Shown: positions 32,524 through 41,006, counted from the first letter of the stretch. The stretch is 64,000 bases of DNA from Streptomyces canus (GCF_041435015.1 NZ_CP107989.1:5332001-5396000), one strand, 5' to 3'. A program made the numbers and translations. Notes: generated by a model from the sequence alone, not told the origin.

Positions 32524-32553
32524 GGCCCCGGATCCGTCTAAGGATTCGGGGCC
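32524..32553 (+). terminator. purD terminator
   Basis: A 12-base stem with one G-T pair (GGCCCCGGATCC with GGATTCGGGGCC) encloses GTCTAA, 48 bases after the purD stop. A weaker CGGGG/CCCCG hairpin lies just before it. The rest of the gap to 32778 (302 bases in all) shows no gene; it should contain the promoter of the next gene. Confidence 0.8.
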
Positions 32554-32778
32554 TGATCTTTGCTGTACGTCATCCACCTCTCCCCAAAGCCATTCCATCG
32601 AGTGACCGGGGCCCCATACGGCTGACGGGGGCCCGGGGCCCAACTAGGGTGCGGCGCAAGCGGTCCGGCACTTGGCCCACCGGCATTGCGATGTCAGTGA
32701 CGGGTGCCACAGTGGGGGAGTGAGCAACGCCAGGACAGCTGGGCATTCAGGACGGCAGGGAGGGGGCGAGGTCCGGTC

Positions 32779-35229
32779 ATGACCGGTATCGGTGTCGAGG
32801 TAGCCGCGCAGGCCGCGCGCTCCCGTGCCCTCGCCGTGCTGCGCATCCGCAGCCGTGCGCTGGCCGTGGCGCTGTTGCCCGCGGCGGTGGCCGTGGTGCT
32901 GCTCGCCGGAGGGTCCACCAGTCATCTCGTGGGCGGGTTCTGGGACACCGCCCGCCTGGCCATGACCGTTCTCGGGGCCGTGGTGCTGCTCGCCGCCGGA
33001 GCAGTGGCTCTGGTCATCGCCCGCGCCCGCCCCGCCGTCAGTCCGACCGTCGCGATCGCCGAGGAGTCCGCGCCCGACCTGTACCGCATGGTGCGTGACC
33101 TCGCCGACCGCCTGGACGTCCCGGCCCCCTCCGCGATAGCGCTCACCCCGGACTGCGACAGCTGGCTGGAGGACCGCACCCACCCCGCCCACGGCCCGCC
33201 CCCGCAGGAGGGCCGGGACGACGAGATCGCGGGCGTCCGCGGCTCCCACCGCCGTGTCCCGGCCGCACCGGTGCTGGTCATCGGCTCGCCGTTCCTGTGG
33301 TGGATGCGCGTCGGCGAACTGCGGGCGGTCCTCGCACCGGTCGTCGCCGGTACGGGCCCTTCGGCGCACCCCGACATAGCGGCGGCCCGCCGTTTCGTGC
33401 GGGGTCTGGACGCGGCTGTGGCCGTCGGCTCCGTCCCGGGCCGCTGTCCGCTCACCCGTGTGATGTGCGCGGGTGTCGCCTGGGTGGCCCGCCTCCTCCT
33501 GCGCAGCTGCCGGGAGCACGCGACCCAGATGGAGCGCGGGGTCGCGGCCGCGGCCGCCGAGCGTGCACAGGCTGTGGACTACGGCCTCAGGATCGTGGCC
33601 CAGGAACAGGTGGGCCTGGCGTACGCGGGCTGGGACCGGCTGCTGACCCGGGTCGCGCTCCCCGCCTGGAGGATGGGCCGCTGGCCCTCCCGCCTGGACG
33701 CGGGCGTGGTGGCCGCCCTCACCGAGCTGTCCCGCCGCGACCGCCTGGCCGAGGGTTTCGCCTCCCGCCTGGGTGAGCGCCCCGCCTGTGACCTGCTCGA
33801 AGAGCCCGGCGCGATCGACGAGGCCACCTCCCTCCTCGCCGCCCGCCTCTTCCACGGCGGCCCCGCGGAGACCGGCCAGGACTGGTCCCCGGTGGACTGG
33901 CAGGAGTACCCGGAAGAGGTCGTGGACCGAAAGTGGCGCCTGGACGCTGCCCGCCTCCACCGAGTCCTGGACGCCCAGGGCGTGAGCCCCACGCCGGGAA
34001 CCGCCCCGCCGGAAGCCCACGGCCCCACCCTCTCCCGAGTCCTGGCCCACCTGTCGGCTCCCGGGCACACCGGCCCCACTCCACACCCCCCGACAGCCAA
34101 CCGACCCGCCACCTCGACACCCACGTCGTCACCCGCTCCCACCACGACGGCCGGCGGCGGACTGACCTCGACGGACGACCCCGGCGCCGTCGAGCAGGGT
34201 CCGGCGTCCAGTGAGACCGCAGCATCTCGGCGTGATCCCGCTTCCATGGACCGCGCGGCGATGGCCGGTGGATTGACTTCGGCGGCGGACGCCGGCGCCG
34301 TCGAGCAAGGGCGCGAGCAGGGGCCGGCTCGGGCAGACGCGGGCGGTCCGGCGTCCGGCGAGAGCGCAGCACCTCTGCGTGATCCCGCTTCCACAGACCT
34401 CACCTCGATTCCGCCGGCCGACGGCGTGGCGACGACCGGTCGACCCGCCTCCCCGGACGCCGCCGGAGGCGCGCAGCACGAATCGGCTCAGGCGGACGCC
34501 GCACCCGCGACCGCCGCCCCTGAACCGATCCGGCACGACCGGACTCCCGCCACCCCCGTACCGGCTCCACCGGACGGCGCCGTGACGCCGGACCAGGACC
34601 GTGAACCGCCTTCGGCTGAGGCCCTGGCGGCCGCACAGCACGACGCGCCTTCGGCTGAGGCCCTGGCGGCCGCACAGCACGACGCGCCCTCGGCTGACGC
34701 CCTCGCGGCCGCACAGCACAACCCGGTCCCGCAGGACGAGCCCGCGGTAGCCGACCGTGAGACAGCTGCCGCCCTCCAGGAGCCACCCGCAGCCCCTGAC
34801 GAATGTGACGCGGGTGGCGAAGGTGCCGTAGGCGAAGGCGCAGACGGCGAAGCCGAGACCCTCGCCGCGGCGCTCACCGCCGAGCTCGCCCGTGAGGAAG
34901 CCGCCGCCCCGCAGTCCCGCAGCACGCCCGACATCACCCCCTGGGACGACACCGCCCTCCCCCTCTTCCCGCTCCAGCCGCCCCGCAGCGCCCGAGAACT
35001 CCTCACCGACCACGTCACCGCGATGGTCTGCTGCGCCGCGATCGACACCGCCGGCGCCGCCCCGGGCCTGGACTGGCTCGACGGCCCGTCCCTCCTCATC
35101 AACGGTGAACGCGCCGCGGACCTCACCCCCCGCGTCCTCAGCCTCGTGGAGGACGGCGACCCGGCCCCTCTGCGCGCATGGCTGGTCAAGTCGGGGATAC
35201 GGCCCGAGAAGCCGGTCCGCCTCGTCTGA
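32779..35229 (+). CDS. Large membrane protein with a degenerate M48-peptidase-like domain and a long repetitive tail
   Basis: 816 residues. Two helices lie near residues 35-52 (LALVAL-like LPAAVAVVLLAGG) and 60-82 (MTVLGAVVLLAAGAVALVIA). Next comes a region resembling M48/HtpX proteases: APDLYRMVRDLADRLDVPAP, then PVLVIGSPFLWWMRVGELRA. The position that should carry the zinc motif HExxH reads VLAPVVAGTG, so it cannot be an active zinc protease of that kind. Residues about 430-700 are Ala/Pro/Asp-rich and include three tandem 13-residue repeats and a larger repeated GGLTS...GAVEQG block. The last 80 residues (LLTDHVTAMVCCAAIDTAGA, PRVLSLVEDGDPAPLRAWLV) are compact and conserved-looking. Function unknown. 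Confidence 0.75.
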   Translation: MTGIGVEVAAQAARSRALAVLRIRSRALAVALLPAAVAVVLLAGGSTSHLVGGFWDTARLAMTVLGAVVLLAAGAVALVIARARPAVSPTVAIAEESAPDLYRMVRDLADRLDVPAPSAIALTPDCDSWLEDRTHPAHGPPPQEGRDDEIAGVRGSHRRVPAAPVLVIGSPFLWWMRVGELRAVLAPVVAGTGPSAHPDIAAARRFVRGLDAAVAVGSVPGRCPLTRVMCAGVAWVARLLLRSCREHATQMERGVAAAAAERAQAVDYGLRIVAQEQVGLAYAGWDRLLTRVALPAWRMGRWPSRLDAGVVAALTELSRRDRLAEGFASRLGERPACDLLEEPGAIDEATSLLAARLFHGGPAETGQDWSPVDWQEYPEEVVDRKWRLDAARLHRVLDAQGVSPTPGTAPPEAHGPTLSRVLAHLSAPGHTGPTPHPPTANRPATSTPTSSPAPTTTAGGGLTSTDDPGAVEQGPASSETAASRRDPASMDRAAMAGGLTSAADAGAVEQGREQGPARADAGGPASGESAAPLRDPASTDLTSIPPADGVATTGRPASPDAAGGAQHESAQADAAPATAAPEPIRHDRTPATPVPAPPDGAVTPDQDREPPSAEALAAAQHDAPSAEALAAAQHDAPSADALAAAQHNPVPQDEPAVADRETAAALQEPPAAPDECDAGGEGAVGEGADGEAETLAAALTAELAREEAAAPQSRSTPDITPWDDTALPLFPLQPPRSARELLTDHVTAMVCCAAIDTAGAAPGLDWLDGPSLLINGERAADLTPRVLSLVEDGDPAPLRAWLVKSGIRPEKPVRLV
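34612..34728 (+). repeat. Three tandem 39-base repeats inside the gene
   Basis: Units at 34612, 34651 and 34690 encode SAEALAAAQHDAP, SAEALAAAQHDAP and SADALAAAQHNPV. The first two are identical in bases; the third has several changes. Period 39 keeps the frame, so copy number could vary between strains without breaking the protein. Confidence 0.9.
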
Positions 35230-35395
35230 CGGATCCGGAGTGCCCGCTTCCACTTTCGGCCAATTCGCAACGAATAGTGACAGTCTGGGTGCGGAATGTG
35301 ATGTGCTGAGACCGATCGCGCACATGGCACGGGCCTGTGCCAGCACAAAGCGCCGGGCAGGACGAACAACGGGGGCACGAGGGAGGGGAGCGACC

Positions 35396-36904
35396 ATGGG
35401 CCCAGGACCGGAGCACATCCGCCGCTGGGAGTCGGGAGCACTCGCGCACGCCGTGACGGACCCCTTCGGCCAGGGCCCCGTCCCCTGGCTGCGCGGCAGC
35501 GAGACGTACTTCGACGACACCGGCCAGGTGGTCCCGTGGTACGTCGAGACGGACCCCGCCCACACCCCGAAGGAGGGCGCCCCGCGCATCCCCTCCCCCC
35601 GCACCGCCCCCGGCGGCGGCCCCCGTTCCGCCGACGACGTCCGCCGTCAGATCAAGGGCTTCACCTCGACCGGCGCGGTCGCCCCGGGGGAGGCCGTCGA
35701 CTTCCACATCACCGTCGACCCGCCGCAGGAGTTCAGCGTCGACATCTACCGCATCGGCCACTACGGCGGCGACGGCGCGGCGAAGATCACCACCAGCCCC
35801 CGCCTCTCCGGCATCGTCCAGCCCGCGCCGCTGACCGCGGACCGCACGGTCTCCTGCCACCACTGGTGGCTGTCCTGGCGGCTGCAGATCCCGTCCTACT
35901 GGAGCGTCGGCGCATACGTCGCCGTCCTCACGACCGCCGACGGCTACCGCTCACACATCCCCTTCACGGTCCGCGACAACCATCCCGCGGACTTACTTCT
36001 CCTCCTGCCCGACGTCACCTGGCAGGCGTACAACCTCTATCCCGAGGACGGCCACACCGGCGCCAGCCTCTACCACGCCTGGGACGAACAGGGCCGGCTC
36101 CTCGGCGAGGCCGACGCCGCGACCATGGTCTCCTTCGACCGGCCGTACGCGGGCGCGGGCCTGCCGATGCACGTCGGCCACGCCTACGACTTCATCCGCT
36201 TCGCCGAGCGCTACGGCTACGACCTGGCCTACGCCGACGCCCGCGACCTGCACGCCGGCCACCTCGACCCCACCCGGTACCGCGGCCTGGTCTTCCCCGG
36301 CCACGACGAGTACTGGTCGACGGCCATGCGCCGCACGGTCGAGCGGGCCCGCGACAGCGGCACCTCTCTCGTCTTCCTGTCCGCCAACACCATGTACTGG
36401 CAGGTCGAGTTGGGCCCCTCGCCGTCCGGTGTCCCCGACCGTCTGCTGACCTGCCGCAAACGCAGGGGACCGGGCAAGCCGGCGCTCTGGCGCGAGGTCG
36501 ACCGCCCCGAACAGCAGGTGGTCGGCATCCAGTACGCGGGAAGGGTGCCCGAGCCCCACCCCCTGATCGTCCGCAACGCCGAGCACTGGCTGTGGGAGGC
36601 GACCGCTGCCCACGAGGGCGACGAACTCGCCGGCCTGGTCGCGGGCGAGGCCGACCGCTACTTCCCGCGCACCCCGCTGCCGGAGCACGACGACCGCATC
36701 CTGCTCGCCCACTCGCCGTACGCCGACAGCGAGGGCGCCCTCCGCCACCAGGAGACGTCCCTCTACCGCGCCCCCTCCGGCGCCCTGGTCTTCGCCGCCG
36801 GCACCTTCGCCTGGTCCCCGGCACTGGACCGCCCGGGCCACGTCGACACCCGCGTCCAGCGCGCCACCGCCAATCTCCTGGACCGCATCTGCAAGCGTGA
36901 CTGA
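35396..36904 (+). CDS. N,N-dimethylformamidase large-subunit-like protein, with a TTA codon
   Basis: 502 residues. The C-terminal two thirds match the DMFase large-subunit-like fold (DMFA2-type): TWQAYNLYPEDGHTGASLYH, VSFDRPYAGAG, GHAYDFIRFAERYGYDLAYA, GLVFPGHDEYWSTAMRRTVE and SLVFLSANTMYWQVEL. The N-terminal part is a beta-sandwich (VDFHITVDPPQEFSVDIYRI, GHYGG). Tyr and Glu residues of GHDEYWS are near the iron site in true DMFases, but many relatives have unknown substrates. GAGGGAGGGG precedes the ATG. Codon 200 (35993-35995) is TTA, so full expression should need the bldA tRNA. It lies between the M48-like gene and purC. Confidence 0.82.
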   Translation: MGPGPEHIRRWESGALAHAVTDPFGQGPVPWLRGSETYFDDTGQVVPWYVETDPAHTPKEGAPRIPSPRTAPGGGPRSADDVRRQIKGFTSTGAVAPGEAVDFHITVDPPQEFSVDIYRIGHYGGDGAAKITTSPRLSGIVQPAPLTADRTVSCHHWWLSWRLQIPSYWSVGAYVAVLTTADGYRSHIPFTVRDNHPADLLLLLPDVTWQAYNLYPEDGHTGASLYHAWDEQGRLLGEADAATMVSFDRPYAGAGLPMHVGHAYDFIRFAERYGYDLAYADARDLHAGHLDPTRYRGLVFPGHDEYWSTAMRRTVERARDSGTSLVFLSANTMYWQVELGPSPSGVPDRLLTCRKRRGPGKPALWREVDRPEQQVVGIQYAGRVPEPHPLIVRNAEHWLWEATAAHEGDELAGLVAGEADRYFPRTPLPEHDDRILLAHSPYADSEGALRHQETSLYRAPSGALVFAAGTFAWSPALDRPGHVDTRVQRATANLLDRICKRD

Positions 36905-37022
36905 GTTCTCACCCAGCAGCACACCAGCAGCACACCCACAGCTCCCTCAGCGCACCCCACGTCCAAGGTCAGCGCCCCGTACGGGACAATCGACCCGTTG
37001 GACATACTCACGGGGAGGAACC

Positions 37023-37922
37023 GTGTCCGGATTCGTAGAAAAGCCCGAACCGCTCCAGGTTCCGGGCCTGGTGCACCTGCACACCGGCAAGGTGCGCGAG
37101 CTGTACCAGAACGAGGCGGGCGACCTCGTGATGGTCGCCAGTGACCGTATCTCCGCCTTCGACTGGGTGCTGCCGACCGAGATCCCCGACAAGGGCCGCG
37201 TCCTCACCCAGCTGTCTCTGTGGTGGTTCGACCAGATCGCCGACCTGCTGCCGAACCACGTCCTGAGCACAGCCGTACCGGAAGGCGCCCCCGCCGACTG
37301 GGCGGGCCGCACCCTGGTCTGCAAGTCGCTCCGGATGATCCCCGTGGAAGCCGTCGCCCGCGGCTATCTCACCGGCTCCGGACTGCTGGAGTACAACGAG
37401 TCCCGTACGGTCTGCGGTCTCGCCCTCCCCGAGGGCCTGGTCGACGGCAGCGAGCTCCCCGCCCCGATCTTCACCCCGGCCACCAAGGCCGCCGTCGGCG
37501 AGCACGACGAGAACGTCTCCTACGAGGAGGTCGCCCGCCAGGTCGGCGCCGACACCGCGGCCCAGCTGCGCCAGGCGACCCTCGCGGTGTACTCGCGCGG
37601 CCGGGACATCGCCCGGGACCGTGGGATCATCCTCGCGGACACCAAGTTCGAGTTCGGCTTCGACGGGGAGACCCTCGTCGTCGGGGACGAGGTCCTCACC
37701 CCGGACTCCTCCCGCTTCTGGCCGGCCGATCAGTGGGAGCCGGGGCACGCGCAGCCGTCGTACGACAAGCAGTTCGTGCGCGACTGGCTGACCTCGGCGG
37801 AGTCCGGCTGGGACAGGAAGAGCGAGCAGCCCCCGCCGCCGCTGCCGCAGGAGGTCGTGGACCGCACCCGCGCCAAGTACATCGAGGCGTACGAGCGTCT
37901 GACGGGCACGAGCTGGTCGTAA
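37023..37922 (+). CDS. purC: SAICAR synthetase
   Basis: 299 residues. It joins aspartate to CAIR with ATP, giving SAICAR. Characteristic segments are VHLHTGKVRELYQNEAGDLV, MVASDRISAFDWVLPTEIPD, KGRVLTQLSLWWFDQIADLL, IPVEAVARGYLTGSGL, PIFTPATKA and ILADTKFEFGFD, with VLTPDSSRFWPADQWEPG toward the end. The GTG at 37023 follows GGGGAGGAACC. The C-terminus (RAKYIEAYERLTGTSW) is standard. A long bidirectional hairpin separates it from the convergent tRNA-Gly gene. Confidence 0.97.
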   Translation: MSGFVEKPEPLQVPGLVHLHTGKVRELYQNEAGDLVMVASDRISAFDWVLPTEIPDKGRVLTQLSLWWFDQIADLLPNHVLSTAVPEGAPADWAGRTLVCKSLRMIPVEAVARGYLTGSGLLEYNESRTVCGLALPEGLVDGSELPAPIFTPATKAAVGEHDENVSYEEVARQVGADTAAQLRQATLAVYSRGRDIARDRGIILADTKFEFGFDGETLVVGDEVLTPDSSRFWPADQWEPGHAQPSYDKQFVRDWLTSAESGWDRKSEQPPPPLPQEVVDRTRAKYIEAYERLTGTSWS

Positions 37923-37923
37923 C

Positions 37924-37959
37924 GGAAAAGCCCCCCGGCGAAAACCGGGGGGCTTTTCC
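37924..37959. terminator. Bidirectional terminator between purC and tRNA-Gly
   Basis: A perfect 15-base stem (GGAAAAGCCCCCCGG with CCGGGGGGCTTTTCC) around CGAAAA. The A-run and T-run at its ends give each strand a short U-tract. It starts two bases past the purC stop and ends one base before the encoded CCA of the tRNA. Confidence 0.93.
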
Positions 37960-37960
37960 A

Positions 37961-38036
37961 TGGAGCGAACGACGAGGTTCGAACTCGCGACCTCAACCTT
38001 GGCAAGGTTGCGCTCTACCAACTGAGCTACGTTCGC
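37961..38036 (-). tRNA. tRNA-Gly(GCC), copy 1
   Basis: 76 bases including an encoded CCA. Acceptor GCGAACG/CGTTCGC, anticodon loop TTGCCAA in a CAACC/GGTTG stem, T-loop GTTCGAACC. The anticodon GCC reads GGC and GGU. It ends against the purC terminator. Confidence 0.96.
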
Positions 38037-38058
38037 ATGCGCCGTGGCGCGAGAACCA

Positions 38059-38667
38059 CTATACCCAACCTCGCTCGCGCGCGAGCCGCACGGCCGTGTG
38101 ACGGTTCTCCGCGCCCAGCTTGGAGACGGCCGACGAGAGGTAGTTCCGTACGGTCCCCTGCGACAGCGCGGCCCGTTCGGCGATCTCCGCGACGGGCGCC
38201 CCGTCGGCGGCGAGTTCCAGTACCTCGGCCTCCCGCACGGTCAGGGGAGAGGCCCCGGCGGAGATCGCGTCGGCGGCCAACTCGGGGTCGACGTAGCGGT
38301 TTCCCTCGTGCACCGTGCGGATGATCTCCGCGAGCCGCTGCGCGCTCACGGTCTTCGGAACGAAGCCCCGCACACCGGCCTCGAGCGCCCGCTTGAGATG
38401 CCCGGGCCGCCCGTGACTGGTGACGATCAGCACCTTGCACGAGGGCAGTTCGGTCCGCAGGGATGTGGCGACCTTCACACCGTCCGCGCCGGGCATCTGG
38501 AGATCGAGTACGGCCACGTCGGGCTCGTGCGCCCGGGCCATCGCCAGCGCCTCGGGACCGGTCGCCGCCTCCGCGACGATCGCGAGGTCGTCCTCCAGGG
38601 AGAGCAGCGCGGCGAGAGCGCCCCGAATCAGATGCTCGTCATCAGCGAGCAACACCCGCACGCTCAC
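38059..38667 (-). CDS. NarL/FixJ-type response regulator
   Basis: 202 residues. The receiver domain has the acidic pair Asp9/Asp10 (LLADDEHL), the phospho-acceptor Asp55 (VAVLDLQMPG), Thr in LIVTSHG and Lys105 (GFVPKTVS). The LuxR-type helix-turn-helix lies at about 138-195 (LTVREAEVLELAADGAPVAE, IAERAALSQGTVRNYLSSAV). It resembles DesR-like partners of DesK-type kinases. The GTG at 38667 begins VSVRVLLADDE and is the first unit of the junction repeat array; an in-frame GTG at 38685 lies within the array. It should control the adjacent ABC exporter. Translation probably depends on coupling through the array. Confidence 0.92.
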   Translation of the reverse strand: MSVRVLLADDEHLIRGALAALLSLEDDLAIVAEAATGPEALAMARAHEPDVAVLDLQMPGADGVKVATSLRTELPSCKVLIVTSHGRPGHLKRALEAGVRGFVPKTVSAQRLAEIIRTVHEGNRYVDPELAADAISAGASPLTVREAEVLELAADGAPVAEIAERAALSQGTVRNYLSSAVSKLGAENRHTAVRLARERGWV

Positions 38668-38998
38668 GAGCCCATCCCCTCCCACACCACGTCCACGGTC
38701 ACGAGCCCGCCTGTACGGTCACGGACCATCTCCTCCAACGCCACGCGCCGGTCACGAGCCCGCCTCCGACACATCACCCGTACGGTCACGGACCATCCCC
38801 TCGAACAACGCCACGCGCACGCTCACGAGCCCAGCCCCTCCAACGCCACGCGCCGGTCACGACCCCGCCTCCGACACATCACCCGTACGGTCACGGACCA
38901 TCCCCTCCAACGCCACGCGCACGCTCACGAGCCCAGCCCCTCCAACGCCGCCCGCACGGTCACGAGCCCACCCCCTCCGACACCACCCGCCCAGTCAC
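38664..38998 (-). repeat. Minisatellite of eleven 34/35-base units, each with a GTGA stop/start overlap, between kinase and regulator genes
   Basis: TCAC (GTGA on the minus strand) recurs at 38664, 38699, 38719, 38752, 38786, 38823, 38857, 38891, 38925, 38960 and 38995. Spacings are 34 or 35 bases, except one of 20 and one of 37. Most units read on the minus strand as GGAGGGGnTGGGCTCGTGA plus a GCGTGCGCGTGGCG-like part. The first unit is the response regulator start and the last contains the kinase stop. A higher-order three-unit block is duplicated (38752-38850 and 38857-38950). Each GTG opens a frame of 7 to 41 codons that ends exactly in the TGA of another unit, so all mini-frames overlap as GTGA. 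Confidence 0.93.
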
Positions 38999-40209
38999 GA
39001 GGCCCCCTCCGTCGTCACCAGCGGCACCTCCGCCATCAGCCGGAACACGCCCTCGCGGACCGGTCCCGCCTCCAGCCTCCCGGTCACGGCCGCGAGCCGC
39101 TCCCGCAGTCCCGTGAGTCCGGACCCGCCGGGGCCCTGCGACCGCGACGCCCCGTCGTTCTCCACGGTCAGCACCACCCGCTCCCCCTCTCTCCGCAGAG
39201 CCACCACGCACAGCTTGGCGTCCCCGTGCCGCAGGACGTTCGTGGTCGCTTCCCGCACCACCCAGCCGAGCGCCGACTGCACCTCGGCGGGCAGCCCGTT
39301 CGGCTCCCCGGTGACCACGCAGGTGATGCCCGCGGCGGTCAACACCCCTTGCGCTCCCGTGAGTTCGATCCCGAGATCGGCCTCCCGGTATCCCCGTACG
39401 ACATCCCGCACCTCGCGCTGCGTCTCACTCGCGATCCGCTGCACCTCGGTCATCTGGTCCATGGCCTCGGCCCGTCCCCGACGCGCCAGCTGCACGGCCA
39501 GTTCGCTCTTCAGCGCGATCACGGCCAGGTTCCGCCCCATCACGTCGTGCAGGTCCCGCCCGAACCGCAGCCGTTCCTCGGCGACGGCGAGCCGCGCCCG
39601 GGTCTCTCGGGCCGTGTCGAGTTCGTAGACGGCGTTCAGGAGCCAGACGGAGAAGACGGAGGTGAAGGCGAGGAACCCGGCGGCGACCAGCACCACCATG
39701 CCGGTGACCAGCGACTCCGGGACGGCGTAACCCAGGGGAAAGCCACCGAGGACGGCGCCCGCGGCGAAGCCGCCCACCAGCGCGAGCACCCGCCGTCGCC
39801 TGCGGACGCCGAGCGCACCGATACCGGCCGCGAAGGTCAGCACGCCCACGAAGACCGCGCCCGCCGCCCTGTTCAGACCATCGTCGTCCGGACCCCGCTC
39901 GGCGATGCCGATCACCGCGACGGAGATGACGAGCGTGACCGCCGCGAGCACCCACAGCGTCCGCACCGGCTGCTCGCGCCGCCCCCGCGTCCAGTCGAGC
40001 GCCCGCGACGCGGTCACCGCACACACCACGGCATGCGCGCACACCAGCAGCACCAGCCAGACCGCGAGCTGCCCCGTCACCTGCCCGAAGACCGGCAGGC
40101 CGATCGAGGCGACGTAGATCAGCGCGAAGAAGTGGAACGACCAGCGCGTGTACGTCTCCACCTTCGCCGGCGTGCTCTTCCGCCGCCACCAGCCCCCTGC
40201 CTCGCGCAT
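38995..40209 (-). CDS. DesK-type sensor histidine kinase
   Basis: 404 residues. About five or six transmembrane helices occupy residues 25-195 (FFALIYVASIGLPVFGQVTG, LLVCAHAVVCAVTASRALDW, LWVLAAVTLVISVAVIGIA, VLTFAAGIGAL, VVLVAAGFLAFTSVFSVWLL). The HisKA_3 phospho-acceptor is His221 in FGRDLHDVMGRNLAV. The ATP domain has REATTNVLRHGDAK (N-box) and GSGLTGLRERLAAV (G-box). Kinases of this class sense membrane state or lipid-active drugs and pair with a NarL-type regulator. The stop at 38995 forms the last GTGA unit of the junction array. It starts 15 bases after the ABC permease stop, so the four genes form one minus-strand unit. Confidence 0.93.
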   Translation of the reverse strand: MREAGGWWRRKSTPAKVETYTRWSFHFFALIYVASIGLPVFGQVTGQLAVWLVLLVCAHAVVCAVTASRALDWTRGRREQPVRTLWVLAAVTLVISVAVIGIAERGPDDDGLNRAAGAVFVGVLTFAAGIGALGVRRRRRVLALVGGFAAGAVLGGFPLGYAVPESLVTGMVVLVAAGFLAFTSVFSVWLLNAVYELDTARETRARLAVAEERLRFGRDLHDVMGRNLAVIALKSELAVQLARRGRAEAMDQMTEVQRIASETQREVRDVVRGYREADLGIELTGAQGVLTAAGITCVVTGEPNGLPAEVQSALGWVVREATTNVLRHGDAKLCVVALRREGERVVLTVENDGASRSQGPGGSGLTGLRERLAAVTGRLEAGPVREGVFRLMAEVPLVTTEGAS

Positions 40210-40223
40210 GCTCTCCCCGTACG

Positions 40224-41006
40224 TCAGCGCCTCGGCTCCCACCGGAACCACCGCTGTACAGCAAACACGGCCAGCACCGTCCAGGCCACCGCGGTCCCGA
40301 TGGCGCCCAGGGCATCGTGCGCCGAGAGCGTGCCCGCCCAGCCGCCGCGGATCAAGGTGATCACGGGGGACAGCGGCAGCAGCTCGCACACCGACGCGAA
40401 CCTGTCGGGCAGCATTTCCAGGGGCACGGCGACGCCCGAGAGGACCATCGAGATCATCACGAACGGCAGCGTGGTGACCTGCGCGCTCTCCACGGTCCGG
40501 GTCACGGCCGCCGTCACGGCCGCGAGCGCGACGCACAGCACCAGACCCAGCAGCAGTCCCAGAGCGGCGAGATGGGGCGCGCGCGGTGCGGGCACGTCGA
40601 GCAGGGCCGTGCTCGCGGCCACCAGCACCAGGGACTGTGTGAGCCCGGTCGCGCCGATCGGCAGCGCGGTGCCGCAGAGGATCTCGACGTCCCGCAGCTC
40701 CCCGGTGCGCAGCCGCTTGAGCACCAGTTCCTCGCGTCGGGAGGTGTAGATCCCGACGAGGGCGCCGTACACACCGAACAACAGGGCGAAGCCGACCGCG
40801 GCCGGCAGCAGCACCAGGCCGACGCTCAGCCCGGCCTCCTCGACGTCCATGTCGTCCACGACGGACCGCAGGCTGAACGGCAGCGCGAGCGGCACCAGCA
40901 CGGCCGCGACGAGCGTGGCCTTGCTGCGTCCGAGCAGCGTGAACTCGGCGCGGGCGAGGGCGCCCAGCCTGCTTACGGGAGTGCTGGGAGTGGTGACCGT
41001 GCTCAT
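40224..41006 (-). CDS. ABC-2 type transporter permease
   Basis: 260 residues with six predicted helices: TLVAAVLVPLALPFSLRSVV, VGLVLLPAAVGFALLFGVYG, TGLTQSLVLVAASTALLDVP, LGLLLGLVLCVALAAVTAAV, LPFVMISMVLSGVAVPLEML and GTAVAWTVLAVFAVQRWF. The cytoplasmic TSRREELVLKRLRTGELRDV segment between helices 2 and 3 is the ABC-2 coupling region. The ATG at 41006 overlaps the ATPase stop as ATGA, so both subunits are made in step. Together they would export a drug, peptide or lipid. Regulated most likely by the downstream kinase/regulator pair. Confidence 0.92.
   Translation of the reverse strand: MSTVTTPSTPVSRLGALARAEFTLLGRSKATLVAAVLVPLALPFSLRSVVDDMDVEEAGLSVGLVLLPAAVGFALLFGVYGALVGIYTSRREELVLKRLRTGELRDVEILCGTALPIGATGLTQSLVLVAASTALLDVPAPRAPHLAALGLLLGLVLCVALAAVTAAVTRTVESAQVTTLPFVMISMVLSGVAVPLEMLPDRFASVCELLPLSPVITLIRGGWAGTLSAHDALGAIGTAVAWTVLAVFAVQRWFRWEPRR

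Noticed and set aside
38664..38998. CRISPR array
   Set aside because: The repeats are about 34 bases and tandem, with no unique spacers between them, and no cas genes are nearby. The unit is clearly derived from a gene junction.
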